From Candidatus Electrothrix aestuarii (GTDB lineage Bacteria > Desulfobacterota > Desulfobulbia > Desulfobulbales > Desulfobulbaceae): a DNA stretch of 64,000 nucleotides. The notes below the pieces were generated by a model. The model was not told the origin of the DNA. It made no database searches and was given only the letters and a program-made list of their open reading frames with translations. The stretch spans positions 3,096,193-3,160,192 of the forward strand of contig CP159373.1 of the NCBI GenBank assembly GCA_032595685.2, given 5' to 3'. Below are positions 1 to 9,250 of the stretch, one piece after another (the stretch's first letter is position 1; each line of letters begins with the position of its first letter). A program made the translations under genes and the position numbers.

Positions 1-1
1 A

Positions 2-1306
2 GGAAAATTTATAGAACCGGAGCCTCAACGTGTACAAGTTGGGCAAGTTAGTCGTGAAGTTGATGGCGAGGGAGCAGATAAAGAGCCTGTTGCGGTTCAG
101 GAGGTTGAGTCCGGGAAAAAGGTGGAGGATGCTGTTCAGGGAGGGGAGACCTCTGCAAAGGAATCAGATCAGAGTACGATGGAATATCATGTTCCAGCCG
201 AAGGTATCTCAGGAAAAAAAATAGATGAGCAAGCTACACAGGGTGAAGCCTTTGTGCAAGAAGACGCGACTAATGAACAGACGGGACAGGTTATTCCTGG
301 GGTAATAATAGGTACTAAGCCTGCTATCGGAAATTCTCAAGATGTGATGGAGTCTGCTGAAGAGAGCCCTTCAGAGCAAACAGAGGGAGCTGAGTCCATA
401 ATGCAGGAGAAGAAGGAAGAGGGACCGTCAGGTGGACAGGGCGAGGAAGATGAGAAAACAGATTCTTTGTATGAAAATCATCTTGATGATAATACACTGG
501 TCGAGGCGAGTAAGTCTATAAAAGAAGCTGAAGAGAGTGTACCTGAAGATATGGGGCAATACGATAGTGCTCGTACAGGCATGACTGCGGTACTAAAAAG
601 GATAGGGAAAGTGGCCCAAAAACCTGATTCGGTGCGTCAGAAGGAAATGATTGCTGAAGAAAAGCTAAAAAAAGATGAGAGCTCAAAGGTGCAGCCTTTT
701 CTAGAAAATTCTCTGGAAAACTCTCAGGAATTACCTCAGGAAGTTCAAGAACCCCAGGGTGTGAATGGAAAAGATGCGGTAAAGTCTGAGGGAAAAATGC
801 CTACGCAGGAGGAGGCTCAGCAGGAAAATACTATTGAACAAAGCCGCACGATAAAACCTCCTCCTCTTTTTTTGAAAAGGCCAGATGCTGGAATTCCTTT
901 TGTTGCAGATTTTGCTGAGGAACAAGAAAAAGGACAAAGGAAACCGCAGGGAGAACGACAGGAAAATAAGCAGGATAAGGCAGTGCATAATAAGGTCTCA
1001 GAGATTAATTCTGATATCAGCGTAGATAATAGCCCTGTAGCTGGTGTTGATAACGTAGAAAGTAAGACCGGTGGCAGAAACGCGAGTGAAGTAGAGCTAA
1101 AAGATACTGTCTTTATACCTCTTGAAGAAAAGACCACAAAAGACCAGGCTCATCACACTGTCAGCAAAGGAGAGACTCTCTGGAAGATTTCTGAGCAATA
1201 TACTGGAAGTGGCTTTAACTACCCTGATGTGGCCAAGAAAAATAAAATTGCGAACCCTGATTTGATTTACCCTAATCAACAGGTTGAATTGCCTGCCAAG
1301 AAATAA
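2..1306 (+). CDS. LysM-domain protein with long acidic disordered region (5' end outside window)
   Basis: The reading frame is open from base 2, so the gene is cut by the window edge; an internal GTG at 122 lies within the same low-complexity sequence and is not a credible start. The visible roughly 434 residues are rich in Glu, Gln, Lys and Ser and look intrinsically disordered. Only the last 50 or so residues are folded: they match a LysM peptidoglycan-binding domain (HTVSKGETLWKISEQY, then a PDLIYPNQQVELP ending). LysM domains bind GlcNAc-containing glycans, so the protein probably contacts the cell wall. An N-terminal enzymatic or membrane part could lie upstream. No terminator is obvious in the 275 bp that follow; a T-run at about 1395 has only a weak stem. 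Confidence 0.75.
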   Translation, partial: GKFIEPEPQRVQVGQVSREVDGEGADKEPVAVQEVESGKKVEDAVQGGETSAKESDQSTMEYHVPAEGISGKKIDEQATQGEAFVQEDATNEQTGQVIPGVIIGTKPAIGNSQDVMESAEESPSEQTEGAESIMQEKKEEGPSGGQGEEDEKTDSLYENHLDDNTLVEASKSIKEAEESVPEDMGQYDSARTGMTAVLKRIGKVAQKPDSVRQKEMIAEEKLKKDESSKVQPFLENSLENSQELPQEVQEPQGVNGKDAVKSEGKMPTQEEAQQENTIEQSRTIKPPPLFLKRPDAGIPFVADFAEEQEKGQRKPQGERQENKQDKAVHNKVSEINSDISVDNSPVAGVDNVESKTGGRNASEVELKDTVFIPLEEKTTKDQAHHTVSKGETLWKISEQYTGSGFNYPDVAKKNKIANPDLIYPNQQVELPAKK

Positions 1307-1581
1307 TTTTTTCCTTCACCCTCACTGAGTCTTCGGTGGGGACTTTCCCTCATTGTACCTGACTAAAAACTACGATTATTGGAGAGCGTCGGGTGTTTTT
1401 TTGCCTGAAACTAAGAATTGTTACCGAGAGTGTATAGAGTTGTGATATAGTTATCCTAGTGACCGGAAGTCAGGACTTTTCTTCTGTCATGACGATTCTG
1501 TCTTGGAGATCTAGACAGAGAATGTGGAATGTATTTCCTTACCTGATAGGAATAGTTGCTTGAGCAAATGAGGCAATAACC

Positions 1582-2448
1582 ATGAAACGAGCGATAACGG
1601 TCGGGTTGCTTGTGTTGGGCAGTGGTTTCTTACTGCTATGGAGCGTGCAACACGATGGGGGGGCTAGTTTTTTTCAGGATTTCGGCTTGGGACTGACTGG
1701 GCAAAACACAACCTCTGTTGTGAAGATTCAGCCTGTTGTGCCGCCGGTTATAGAGCTTATTGATAAAGAGCAAGGCTCCCTGAGGACAAGGCCACGAGCA
1801 GGTACTGAAGTAGAATCTGTTATGGAACTTGCTATGGAGAAACCTCCCATAGACGAGAGTGATGCTTTACATGTGCCATCGCTACCCTCTTCTTCTTTCT
1901 CTTCGATGGGGCTTGCACTGGAAGTCGCTGGGCAGGGAATGCTCACGACAGAGAGCGAATCGGCAAAAAAGGAAAACGATACTGTAGAGGAAAATCAGGA
2001 AGAAAAAAGCTATGACCCCGCAATATTAGATACCGTTTTGTGTGCAGAAGAAAAGGCAGATTCACCGGCCTTAAGGGTTCTGCAAATTGGGCGTGAAATG
2101 AGTCTGGAGCGGAAAGAAGTGGTTCAGGGGGGGTGTTGGAATTATGTGGATACAGTATATAATCGTGCCGGATATTCCGAAAAAAAACGGCAGGTCGTTT
2201 TCCAAGGAGGACGCGAGACAGGGCTGTATGCCGACAGAGAGATGATCCGGCCAGGAGACTGGTTGTTTTATATTAATCACGATTATCGCGAGGCACGGCA
2301 TAGCGCTATCTTTGTTGATTGGCTTGATTATGAAAAGCAGATAGGGCTGATGCTGAGCTATGGCGGGGAAGGACGAGGTGAACCGGCGAGCTACAGTGCC
2401 TATAATCTGAGTCAGGTCTATAATATCATTCGTCCCGTAAAGGAATAG
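1582..2448 (+). CDS. membrane-anchored or exported NlpC/CHAP-like Cys/His amidase-fold protein
   Basis: 288 residues. The N-terminus (MKRAITVGLLVLGSGFLLLW) is a signal peptide or signal anchor. Residues from about 30 to 145 are low-complexity and acidic. The C-terminal 140 residues form a compact domain with a Cys in GGCWNYVDTVYNRAGY, an IRPGDWLFY strand and a His in RHSAIFVDW. That order (Cys on a helix, then the 'PGD' strand, then His) is typical of NlpC/P60 and CHAP amidases, which cleave peptidoglycan peptides. The exact family is not recognised. Lying behind a LysM protein it may have a cell-wall role, which is inference. Confidence 0.55.
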   Translation: MKRAITVGLLVLGSGFLLLWSVQHDGGASFFQDFGLGLTGQNTTSVVKIQPVVPPVIELIDKEQGSLRTRPRAGTEVESVMELAMEKPPIDESDALHVPSLPSSSFSSMGLALEVAGQGMLTTESESAKKENDTVEENQEEKSYDPAILDTVLCAEEKADSPALRVLQIGREMSLERKEVVQGGCWNYVDTVYNRAGYSEKKRQVVFQGGRETGLYADREMIRPGDWLFYINHDYREARHSAIFVDWLDYEKQIGLMLSYGGEGRGEPASYSAYNLSQVYNIIRPVKE

Positions 2449-2540
2449 GACTGGGTGGAAAAGGAGGATGGAGCGCCAGTGCCCATCTTTCCAATGTTTT
2501 GCTTTGTTGAGCCTATATGGTCAAATTTTATTTTAGCCTT

Positions 2541-2605
2541 TCGGGCCGAGGCCAATACAACATGAACATGAGCTTGGCCGGTTTTACCGACCATTTTTAT
2601 ATTAC
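2541..2605. repeat. intergenic palindromic repeat, copy 1
   Basis: It starts with a GGCC-rich part (TCGGGCCGAGGCC), continues with CATGAACATG, and ends with CTTGGCCGGTTTTACCGACC followed by ATTTTTATAT. The same order of blocks recurs directly downstream and near 43.7 kb and, in part, near 50.8 kb. No coding potential. Confidence 0.5.
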
Positions 2606-2612
2606 ACTCCAT

Positions 2613-2687
2613 TCCGGCCCACCGGGCCGGGGCAACAAGATATGAAAGGGGAGGCTTGGTTGGTTTCACCGATCATTTCCATATAAA
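2613..2687. repeat. intergenic palindromic repeat, copy 2
   Basis: This is a tandem partner of the preceding copy. It holds a near-perfect hairpin (CCGGCCCACCGGGCCGG), then GGCAACAAGATATGAAAGG, then CTTGGTTGGTTTCACCGATC and ATTTCCATATAAA. It ends a few bases before the ribosome-binding site of the 2705 gene, so it forms most of that gene's untranslated leader. Confidence 0.5.
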
Positions 2688-2704
2688 TGAGGAGGTATTA
2701 AGTT

Positions 2705-3037
2705 ATGCGTCAATTTGTCATAGATGAGCTGTCTTTTCTTGAGCACGATAACCTGGATAATTATTTGAAACGGACTTTGAAGCCCGGTCCTATGGAGGGA
2801 GTTTTTTGGCTTGAACTTCCCAAGGAGCTACTCGCTTTGACGCAGTTGAATCATCCTGATTGTGGTCCTTTCTACTTTTCTATTCTGCTAGAAAAGACAG
2901 AGGTTCGCATCGAGTTTCTTGTGCGTAGCTCCAGCAATATACGCTGCTCCTGTATTGACTGGGCAACACCGGAACAGCGTAAGTTTGTCCTTGACTTCAT
3001 AGATAATATGATCAAGGAAGAGTATATTATGGTGTGA
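2705..3037 (+). CDS. small acidic protein of unknown function
   Basis: 110 residues, preceded by a strong Shine-Dalgarno (GAGGAGGTATTAAGTT before ATG). No signal peptide or membrane segment. It has a mixed alpha/beta pattern, two Cys close together in RCSCIDW and an acidic helical tail. No family is recognised. The good ribosome-binding site and balanced composition support a real gene. It is convergent with parE, with only 13 bp between the two stop codons. Confidence 0.6.
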   Translation: MRQFVIDELSFLEHDNLDNYLKRTLKPGPMEGVFWLELPKELLALTQLNHPDCGPFYFSILLEKTEVRIEFLVRSSSNIRCSCIDWATPEQRKFVLDFIDNMIKEEYIMV

Positions 3038-3050
3038 GTTACTCCATAGC

Positions 3051-4970
3051 CTATACTGGTCGGACTACCAGATGCTCCATGATATACTGGCGGCGATCAG
3101 GCGTATTTTTTCCCATATAAAAATTAAGAACCTTGCCGACTTCAGACAGGCTGTCCAGCCGCACGTGCTGAAGTCGCATATCCGGGCCGATGAACTGCTT
3201 AAATTCCGGCGGTGATATCTCCCCGAGTCCCTTGAAGCGGGTCACTTCTACGGAAGAGGCGTTGCCTTTCCCCTTCAATTTGTTAATTGCCTTTGCTTTT
3301 TCCTGGTCTGAATAGCAATAGATGGTCTGCTTTTTATTTCTGGCCCGAAAAATAGGGGTCTCCAGTATGTAAACATGCCCGAGTTTGATCAAGGGTTCAA
3401 AATAATGGAGAAAAAAAGTAAGGAGAAGATTGCGGATATGTAATCCGTCCACGTCCGCATCTGTTGCCATGATAATCTTGTCAAAGCGCAGGTCAGCAAT
3501 GGAATCCTCAATATTGAGGCTTTGCATCAGAGAGTACATCTCATCATTTTTGTAGAGGATGTCAAGCCGTTGGCCGAATACATTCATCGGCTTTCCCTTG
3601 AGGGAAAAAACCGCCTGGGTCATGGGATCACGGGAGGAGACAATAGAGCCCGCAGCAGATTGTCCCTCGGTGATGAAGATCATATTCTCCTGACTTTTTT
3701 TCGAGGGCTTTTGCCGGGAAGGGTGGTGTTTGCAGTCTTTGAGCTGGGGGATTTTGAAGGAAATTTTTTTCGCTTTGGCCTTGGCTTCCTTACGAACAGA
3801 TTGTAATTCCTTGCGGATGCGTTCATTCCGTTGGACCTTGTCCATAAATATTTCTGTACATTCCGGGTGTTTGTACAGATAGGTGGCAACGGCTTTTCGA
3901 ACCTCGTTAACTATCCATCCTTTGATATCGGTGTTCCCCAGTTTGTTTTTGGTCTGGGACTCAAAAACCGGCTCCTGTACTTTAACAGCAAGGGTACCGA
4001 CAATCCCATCCCGCACATCCTTTCCTGTGTATTTTTTGTCGGAAAATTCATTGACCCCTTTGAGGATTCCTTCCCGAAAGGCGGAAAGATGGGTTCCTCC
4101 CTCAGAGGTATAGGTCCCATTAACAAAGGAATAATAGGTCTCGCTGTAATCGTCTGTGTGGGTAAAGGCGAATTCAAGGGCCGTACCGGAAGATTGGATA
4201 GGTGGATAGATTCCTCTGTCACCCAGTTCTTTGCTGAGTAGATCAAGAAGCCCTTTTGCTGAATAATATTTTTTCGTTGCTGGTTGGGAGGTCTCAGTGT
4301 CCCTGGCAGATGCCGGTGCATCAAGATAGAGGGTCAAGCCCGCGTTCAGGTAGGCATATCGCCAGAGTCGCTGATCCACGTAGTCCATGTCAAAAGAATA
4401 ACTGGGAAAGGACTCGGTGTCAGGAAGAAACTCAATCAATGTGCCGTCTTTCTCTTCGGTTTTACCCTCTTCCTCTTCAATCAATGTGCCATGCTCAAAG
4501 ATTGCTTTTTTAAATTGACCTTCACGAAAGGCGCAGACTGTGAAGTGCTCAGAAAGGGCATTCACCGCCTTGGTGCCAACCCCGTTCAGTCCCACAGAAA
4601 ATTGAAAGACATCGGTATTGTACTTAGCTCCTGTGTTGATGACGGACACGCATTCAACAACTTTACCCAAGGGGATGCCACGACCATAATCACGAATACG
4701 GCAACGTCCGTTTGCATCAATAGAGATATCCACCTGTTTGCCGTATCCCATGATATATTCGTCTACAGCATTATCAATCACCTCTTTCAGGAGGATGTAG
4801 ATACCATCGTCAGGGTCCGAGCCGTTGCCGAGTCGGCCGATATACATGCCGGGGCGTTTACGGATGTGCTCCAAAGAGCTGAGGGTTTTGATCTTCGATT
4901 CGTCGTATTGATGTTCTGACACGTTATTTGTTTTCTTGTTAGGGGTTTGTGGGGTGTCTGTTTTTATCAT
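3051..4970 (-). CDS. parE: type IIA DNA topoisomerase, B subunit (ParE/GyrB family)
   Basis: About 639 residues from the ATG at 4970; the frame extends 18 codons further to a TTG, and neither start has a clear ribosome-binding site. The GHKL ATPase domain shows EHIRKRPGMYIG, the ATP-binding EVIDNAVDEY, DYGRGIPLG and GLNGVGTKAVNALS. The TOPRIM domain shows ITEGQSAAGSI and ATDADVDGLHIRNLLL, with the magnesium-binding DxD. The EGQSAAG variant instead of EGDSAGG matches the ParE-like group of topoisomerase IV. The enzyme would supply the ATPase and metal-binding half of a heterotetramer that decatenates or relaxes DNA. The partner A subunit is not adjacent, so it must be encoded elsewhere. Confidence 0.85.
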   Translation of the reverse strand: MIKTDTPQTPNKKTNNVSEHQYDESKIKTLSSLEHIRKRPGMYIGRLGNGSDPDDGIYILLKEVIDNAVDEYIMGYGKQVDISIDANGRCRIRDYGRGIPLGKVVECVSVINTGAKYNTDVFQFSVGLNGVGTKAVNALSEHFTVCAFREGQFKKAIFEHGTLIEEEEGKTEEKDGTLIEFLPDTESFPSYSFDMDYVDQRLWRYAYLNAGLTLYLDAPASARDTETSQPATKKYYSAKGLLDLLSKELGDRGIYPPIQSSGTALEFAFTHTDDYSETYYSFVNGTYTSEGGTHLSAFREGILKGVNEFSDKKYTGKDVRDGIVGTLAVKVQEPVFESQTKNKLGNTDIKGWIVNEVRKAVATYLYKHPECTEIFMDKVQRNERIRKELQSVRKEAKAKAKKISFKIPQLKDCKHHPSRQKPSKKSQENMIFITEGQSAAGSIVSSRDPMTQAVFSLKGKPMNVFGQRLDILYKNDEMYSLMQSLNIEDSIADLRFDKIIMATDADVDGLHIRNLLLTFFLHYFEPLIKLGHVYILETPIFRARNKKQTIYCYSDQEKAKAINKLKGKGNASSVEVTRFKGLGEISPPEFKQFIGPDMRLQHVRLDSLSEVGKVLNFYMGKNTPDRRQYIMEHLVVRPV

Positions 4971-5370
4971 AGTGCCGGGGCTGGCATATGATAAACAGCA
5001 GTTTACTCTATCTGAGGAGAGCAAGTCAAAAGATAGTGACCATATTTTGCGAAGAAATTTCTTTGCAAAAGGAGATGTGGCGTAGGGTGGGTATTTATTT
5101 CCTATTGACTTTTTTGGTAAGGATAAAACTTACTCGTTTTGCAGGGTTAGTAAAAAAGAGGTTTTGTTGGGAAGGATTCTTGTTCCTGTTAAAGGAGAGT
5201 CATTACAGGAGATTAGAAAAAAGCGATCTGGAGGGAAGGAAAGTGGCATGGATATAGCAAATATAAAAGCGAGACACACGAAGAAAGAAAGTCGAAGCAA
5301 GAATAAGTTATAACGGAGAGACAACAGGGTTCTGAATAAATATACTTTATTTTCCCCTTTTTTATATATA

Positions 5371-5797
5371 ACTTAGGGTGCGCAACCCTATCCCCGGCAG
5401 GTTTACTCCTCCTTTTTTTTCTGCCGGGGCCTTTTACTCCGCTTGCTTCGCCTGTAAAGTAAGGCTCAACCCTGTGTCTCGGTAGGTTTCTCCTCCTTTT
5501 TTCCTGCCGAGACATGTAACTCAGCTGAGTTAATGGGCACAATGCTCAACCTTATGCCCTGGCAGGTTTACTCCTCCTTTTTTTCCTGTCAGGGCATATA
5601 TCTAAGCTGGTTTTAAAGGGTAAGGTTCAACCCTGTACCTCGGTAGGTTTACTCCTCCTTTTTTTCCTACCGAGGTGCGTACTTCGAGCAATATAAGGTT
5701 CAACCCGATACCTCGGTAGGTTTACTCCTCCTTTTTTTCCTGCCGGGGTATTTTTTATAAGTTGGACAGGACACCCCGTTAAGGGGTGTTTTTTTTT
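5371..5797 (+). ncRNA. candidate regulatory RNA: array of five covarying hairpins with anti-SD-like loops
   Basis: Five consecutive hairpins have stems at 5392-5400/5421-5429, 5475-5486/5503-5514, 5553-5566/5585-5598, 5637-5647/5666-5676 and 5708-5720/5739-5751. The stem sequences differ from copy to copy, yet both arms change together. The loop is nearly constant (TTTACTCCTCCTTTTTTT), and (G)CTCAACCC or (G)TTCAACCC precedes most copies. Every imperfect stem pair I found is a G-U wobble if the plus strand is the RNA and an A-C mismatch if the minus strand is. The array ends in an intrinsic terminator on the plus strand. The loop resembles the 16S rRNA 3' end (CCTCCTTT), so it could pair with Shine-Dalgarno sequences. 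A TATATA at 5364-5370 could be a -10 element, which is weak. The 5' end is not defined. Confidence 0.55.
5771..5797 (+). terminator. intrinsic terminator after the hairpin array
   Basis: ACACCCC, then a short GTTA loop, then GGGGTGT, followed by an uninterrupted T-run. The T-run lies only on the plus-strand side, so it terminates plus-strand transcription, away from the minus-strand priA. It marks the 3' end of the five-hairpin RNA. Confidence 0.75.
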
Positions 5798-5806
5798 GAG
5801 GCTCGG

Positions 5807-8341
5807 CTACAGCATATTTTCAGGATCCACATCAAGCGTCATTCGGACGTCCTTCCCGCAAAACTTTTTTTTATTTTCAAGAAGCAGATCACAGAGGTAG
5901 TGAAGAAATTCAGGTGTACCGCTTTTTAGGAGTAATTGCCAACGAAAGCGTTGTCTTATCATGGCTAAGGGGGCAGGAGCTGGGCCCAGGATCTCCACGC
6001 TCTGTTCTGTTGTTTTTTGTGCAGTCAGAATAGAACGGAGAAAGGATGCAGCAGCTTTTGCTGTTTTTTGTACGTCAGCTTCCTCTTTGCCGCTGAATCG
6101 AATATTGACCAGCCTGCCGAAAGGGGGATACGCCAGAGCTTTCCTTAGGGCGAGTTCCTGGGTATATAATTTTTGATATGCATGGGATTGAGCAAATTCG
6201 ATGACATAGTGCTGCGGTTGGTGGGTCTGGATGATAACCTTACCCGGATGTTCTCCGCGTCCGGCCCGTCCTGTTACCTGTGCCAGGAGCTGGTAGGAAC
6301 GTTCAGCGGCCTTATAATCAGGAAGTCCCAGCCCACTGTCTGCCCAAACGATTCCTACAAGGGTCATGGCTGGAAAATGGAGGCCTTTTGCGACCATTTG
6401 TGTTCCGACCAGGATATCCACCTCTTGATTGCGTACCTGTTCTAAAATACGCAGATAGGCCTTGCGGTCTCGTGTTGTATCACTATCCAGGCGGACGACT
6501 TTTGCATTGGGAAAGACTTGACGGACTTCCTGTTCGATTCGTTCCGACCCTACGCCCAGGCCGATAATCGAGCTGGAACCGCAGTCCGGGCAGATGAGGT
6601 TTGGTGTTGTTGAGTAGCCGCAGTAATGGCAGAGCAGGCGATTATCCTTGTGATGAAGAGTGAGGGAAACCTTGCAGTGGCGGCACTGAATAATGTGACC
6701 ACAGTCTCGGCAGAGCATAAAGGCGGCATAGCCGCGCCGATTGACAAAAAGCAGGCTTTGTTGCCGCTTTTCCAAATTTTGTGCTAAGGCGCTGAGGAGT
6801 TGTTCTGAAAAGAAACTGCTTTGAGGAGATTGTTTTTTATCCCGAAGGTCAATAATGCGTACTTCGGGCATGGCCTGATCATGTACCCGCTTGGTCATGC
6901 TCAGGAGACGGTATTTCCCCTGTTCCGCATGATAAAAACTGGTTACAGAAGGCGTTGCCGAGGCAAGGAGGATCGGGCACTCGGCGAATTTTGCTCGTAA
7001 CACGGCCAGATCTCGTCCGTTATAACGGAGTCCGTCGTCCTGTTTATAGGCAGGCTCATGTTCCTCATCCACAATAATCAGACCCGGTTTAGCGAGTGGG
7101 GCAAAGACGGCAGAGCGGGCCCCTATGACAATCCGTACTTTACCCTGAAGAATTCGCTGCCATTGATCAAAGCGTTCTCCCTTTGCAATACCGCTGTGGA
7201 GTATGGCCAGGATGTCACCAAAACGGGAATAAAAGTGACCTTCCAGTTGCGAGGAAAGGGCTATCTCCGGTACCAAGATGAGAACTGATTTCCCGGCCTT
7301 GAGGCAATGTTCCGTTGCCCGCAGGTACACCTCTGTTTTGCCACAACCGGTCACACCGTGCAGGAGAAAGGGTTGAAAGCCTCCCTTGTCCAGCGCCTCC
7401 TTGAGCGTTCCGATAACTTGCTGTTGTTCCAGAGTGAGAGTCTCTGGCTGAGGAAAAAAAGGAGGCACCTTGCCAAAGGGGTCTCGATAGACACGCTGTT
7501 CCTCAAGGCTGATCAGGCCAGCATCCGCCAGGCTATGCAGTGCCTGACCTGCGCCGGAATATTGCCGGGTCAGCTCAGAACGGGGAAGAACAGGTGAACC
7601 CTTGCAATGTTGGAAAAAAAGCTCCAGGGTTTTCCGCTCAGATTTTTTCAATTCCTCTTGTATCCCTAAGGGGAGGGGGAGTGTAGTCGTTGTTTGCTTC
7701 TTTTTCTCAGGTATTTCTATTGATTGGTAGAGGGGGAGGGCTTCTTGAAGTTTGGAGTTCAATCTGACCACGGTTTCTTTTTTGGCCTTGATTGCCGAGT
7801 TGACAAGTACCTCCTTTATTTCTATCCATCCCTCGGTCTGCCATGTTCGGAGCAAGCGCTGCATGGCAGGTTTGGTTCGTATGGCCTTGGTCGTTCCCGG
7901 TTGGATTGCGCCCTTGGCGAGTAAGCGGTCCATCCATGCGGCGCGTTTTTTTACTGTGGTAAGCGCGACCGGTAGTTGCTGACGACCTGTTTCTGTCAGG
8001 ATAATTTCGTAACCAGAGCCCGCTCGGAGGCCGGAGGGCAGGGCGGTTTGAATGACCTCACCGAGGGGATAATGGTAATAGGCCGCGAGCCAACGAAAAA
8101 AGGGAATGAGCTGTTCCGGAAAAAGAGGCGCCGTATCAAGCCGTTCGGCAAGAGCTTTGATTGGGTACGAGAGCTCAGGAGGAGTGTTGGATGAGGAGAT
8201 AATATAACCGGTAACGAGACGGTTACGGAGGGGGACTAAGACTCGTATCCCGAGAGGTACAACCTCTCTTTCCTCAGGTGGTTGTGTGTAGGTAAGGGTG
8301 TCGAAAAGAGGAGCGGCGACAGCAACTTCATAATAGGTCAT
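5807..8341 (-). CDS. priA: primosomal protein N' (replication restart helicase PriA)
   Basis: 844 residues, slightly longer than the usual 730-830. It restarts stalled forks by binding branched DNA, unwinding the lagging arm and loading the primosome. Visible features: an N-terminal DNA-binding domain with PLGIRVLVPLRNR; Walker A (GVTGCGKTEVYLRA); the helicase motif IIVDEEHEPAYKQDD; a zinc-binding insertion with four CxxC pairs (CRDCGHIIQCRHC, then CHYC and CPDC); and motif V/VI (GTQMVAKGLHFP, QVTGRAGRGEHPG). The start is the ATG at 8341. It is followed in the same direction by nothing before parE. Confidence 0.93.
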   Translation of the reverse strand: MTYYEVAVAAPLFDTLTYTQPPEEREVVPLGIRVLVPLRNRLVTGYIISSSNTPPELSYPIKALAERLDTAPLFPEQLIPFFRWLAAYYHYPLGEVIQTALPSGLRAGSGYEIILTETGRQQLPVALTTVKKRAAWMDRLLAKGAIQPGTTKAIRTKPAMQRLLRTWQTEGWIEIKEVLVNSAIKAKKETVVRLNSKLQEALPLYQSIEIPEKKKQTTTTLPLPLGIQEELKKSERKTLELFFQHCKGSPVLPRSELTRQYSGAGQALHSLADAGLISLEEQRVYRDPFGKVPPFFPQPETLTLEQQQVIGTLKEALDKGGFQPFLLHGVTGCGKTEVYLRATEHCLKAGKSVLILVPEIALSSQLEGHFYSRFGDILAILHSGIAKGERFDQWQRILQGKVRIVIGARSAVFAPLAKPGLIIVDEEHEPAYKQDDGLRYNGRDLAVLRAKFAECPILLASATPSVTSFYHAEQGKYRLLSMTKRVHDQAMPEVRIIDLRDKKQSPQSSFFSEQLLSALAQNLEKRQQSLLFVNRRGYAAFMLCRDCGHIIQCRHCKVSLTLHHKDNRLLCHYCGYSTTPNLICPDCGSSSIIGLGVGSERIEQEVRQVFPNAKVVRLDSDTTRDRKAYLRILEQVRNQEVDILVGTQMVAKGLHFPAMTLVGIVWADSGLGLPDYKAAERSYQLLAQVTGRAGRGEHPGKVIIQTHQPQHYVIEFAQSHAYQKLYTQELALRKALAYPPFGRLVNIRFSGKEEADVQKTAKAAASFLRSILTAQKTTEQSVEILGPAPAPLAMIRQRFRWQLLLKSGTPEFLHYLCDLLLENKKKFCGKDVRMTLDVDPENML

Positions 8342-8368
8342 AGTGGCTGTCGCCGAAAGACAGTTTCT

Positions 8369-9250
8369 TTATTGTTTTTTGCAGCCGCAGATAGTGCTGA
8401 TATGATCCCGTAAGGGTTCGCCCAGGGCAGGGTGATCAAGGGCTATGTCAATAATAGCTTTGAGGTAGCCCAGCTTATCGCCAGCATCATACCGTTTTCC
8501 TTCAAACTCATAGGCATACATGCCACGTTTGTTGGAGACAGCTTGGAGAGCATCAGTGAGTTGAATTTCCCCGCCGTGGCCAGGTGTGGTTCTGCTCAGG
8601 GCCTCAAAAATTTCCGGCATGAGGAGATATCTTCCGATAATAGCCATATCAGAGTTAGAGGTTCCAGGCGCTGGTTTTTCTACCATCCGGTCGACCTTAA
8701 AGGTACGGTCAAGGTCGGTTTCCTGCCCTTCAACAATACCGTATTGATAGGTCTGATCCATAGGGACACGCTGGATAGCGACGATGGACTCTTTAACTTT
8801 TTCGTAAAGATCTATCATTTGGCGGCAGCATGGGGTCTGGCTGCGAACTAGGTCATCGCCCAGAAGGACCAGGAAAGGTTCATCTCCCACAACTTTGCGT
8901 GCCATCCAGATAGCATGCCCCAAACCAAGCGGCTCTTTCTGGCGAACTGAAACGATATCAATGAGTGAGGAGGTCAGGCTAAGCTCTTCACGCAATGCAT
9001 GCTTGTTTTTTTCCTTCAGGATAGTGTCCAGCTCGTAATTATAGTCAAAATGATTTTCTATGGCAGACTTTCCTGCTGAAGTAATCAGAATGACCTCTTC
9101 GATACCCGATGCCACCACCTCTTCGACTATGTATTGGATCGTCGGGCGATCAACAATGGTGAGCATCTCTTTCGGAATTGCCTTGGTTGCCGGTAGAAAT
9201 CTGGTGCCGAGCCCGGCAACAGGAATAACAGCCTTGCGAACTTTCTTCAT
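8369..9250 (-). CDS. galU: UTP-glucose-1-phosphate uridylyltransferase
   Basis: 293 residues from the ATG at 9250, chosen because AGGAG lies just upstream and the protein then begins at the canonical KAVIPVAGLGTRFLPATKA nucleotide-binding loop. It makes UDP-glucose for cell-envelope polysaccharides. Also visible are PKEMLTIVDRPTIQY, GLGHAIWMA, a VLLGDDLV metal-binding strand and the VEKP segment (MVEKPAP). It sits 28 bp upstream of priA in the same direction, so the two may be co-transcribed. The frame runs 15 codons further upstream without support. Confidence 0.93.
   Translation of the reverse strand: MKKVRKAVIPVAGLGTRFLPATKAIPKEMLTIVDRPTIQYIVEEVVASGIEEVILITSAGKSAIENHFDYNYELDTILKEKNKHALREELSLTSSLIDIVSVRQKEPLGLGHAIWMARKVVGDEPFLVLLGDDLVRSQTPCCRQMIDLYEKVKESIVAIQRVPMDQTYQYGIVEGQETDLDRTFKVDRMVEKPAPGTSNSDMAIIGRYLLMPEIFEALSRTTPGHGGEIQLTDALQAVSNKRGMYAYEFEGKRYDAGDKLGYLKAIIDIALDHPALGEPLRDHISTICGCKKQ

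Noticed and set aside
1380..1420. Terminator after the LysM gene
   Set aside because: A T-run is present at about 1395 but no stem of useful length could be drawn before it.
4988..5257. 89-codon open frame upstream of parE on the plus strand
   Set aside because: No ribosome-binding site, no recognisable pattern, and it overlaps the likely parE leader; it looks like chance.
5371..5797. CRISPR array or set of separate terminators
   Set aside because: The repeat stems vary and the inter-hairpin sequences are irregular in length; only the last hairpin has the features of an intrinsic terminator.
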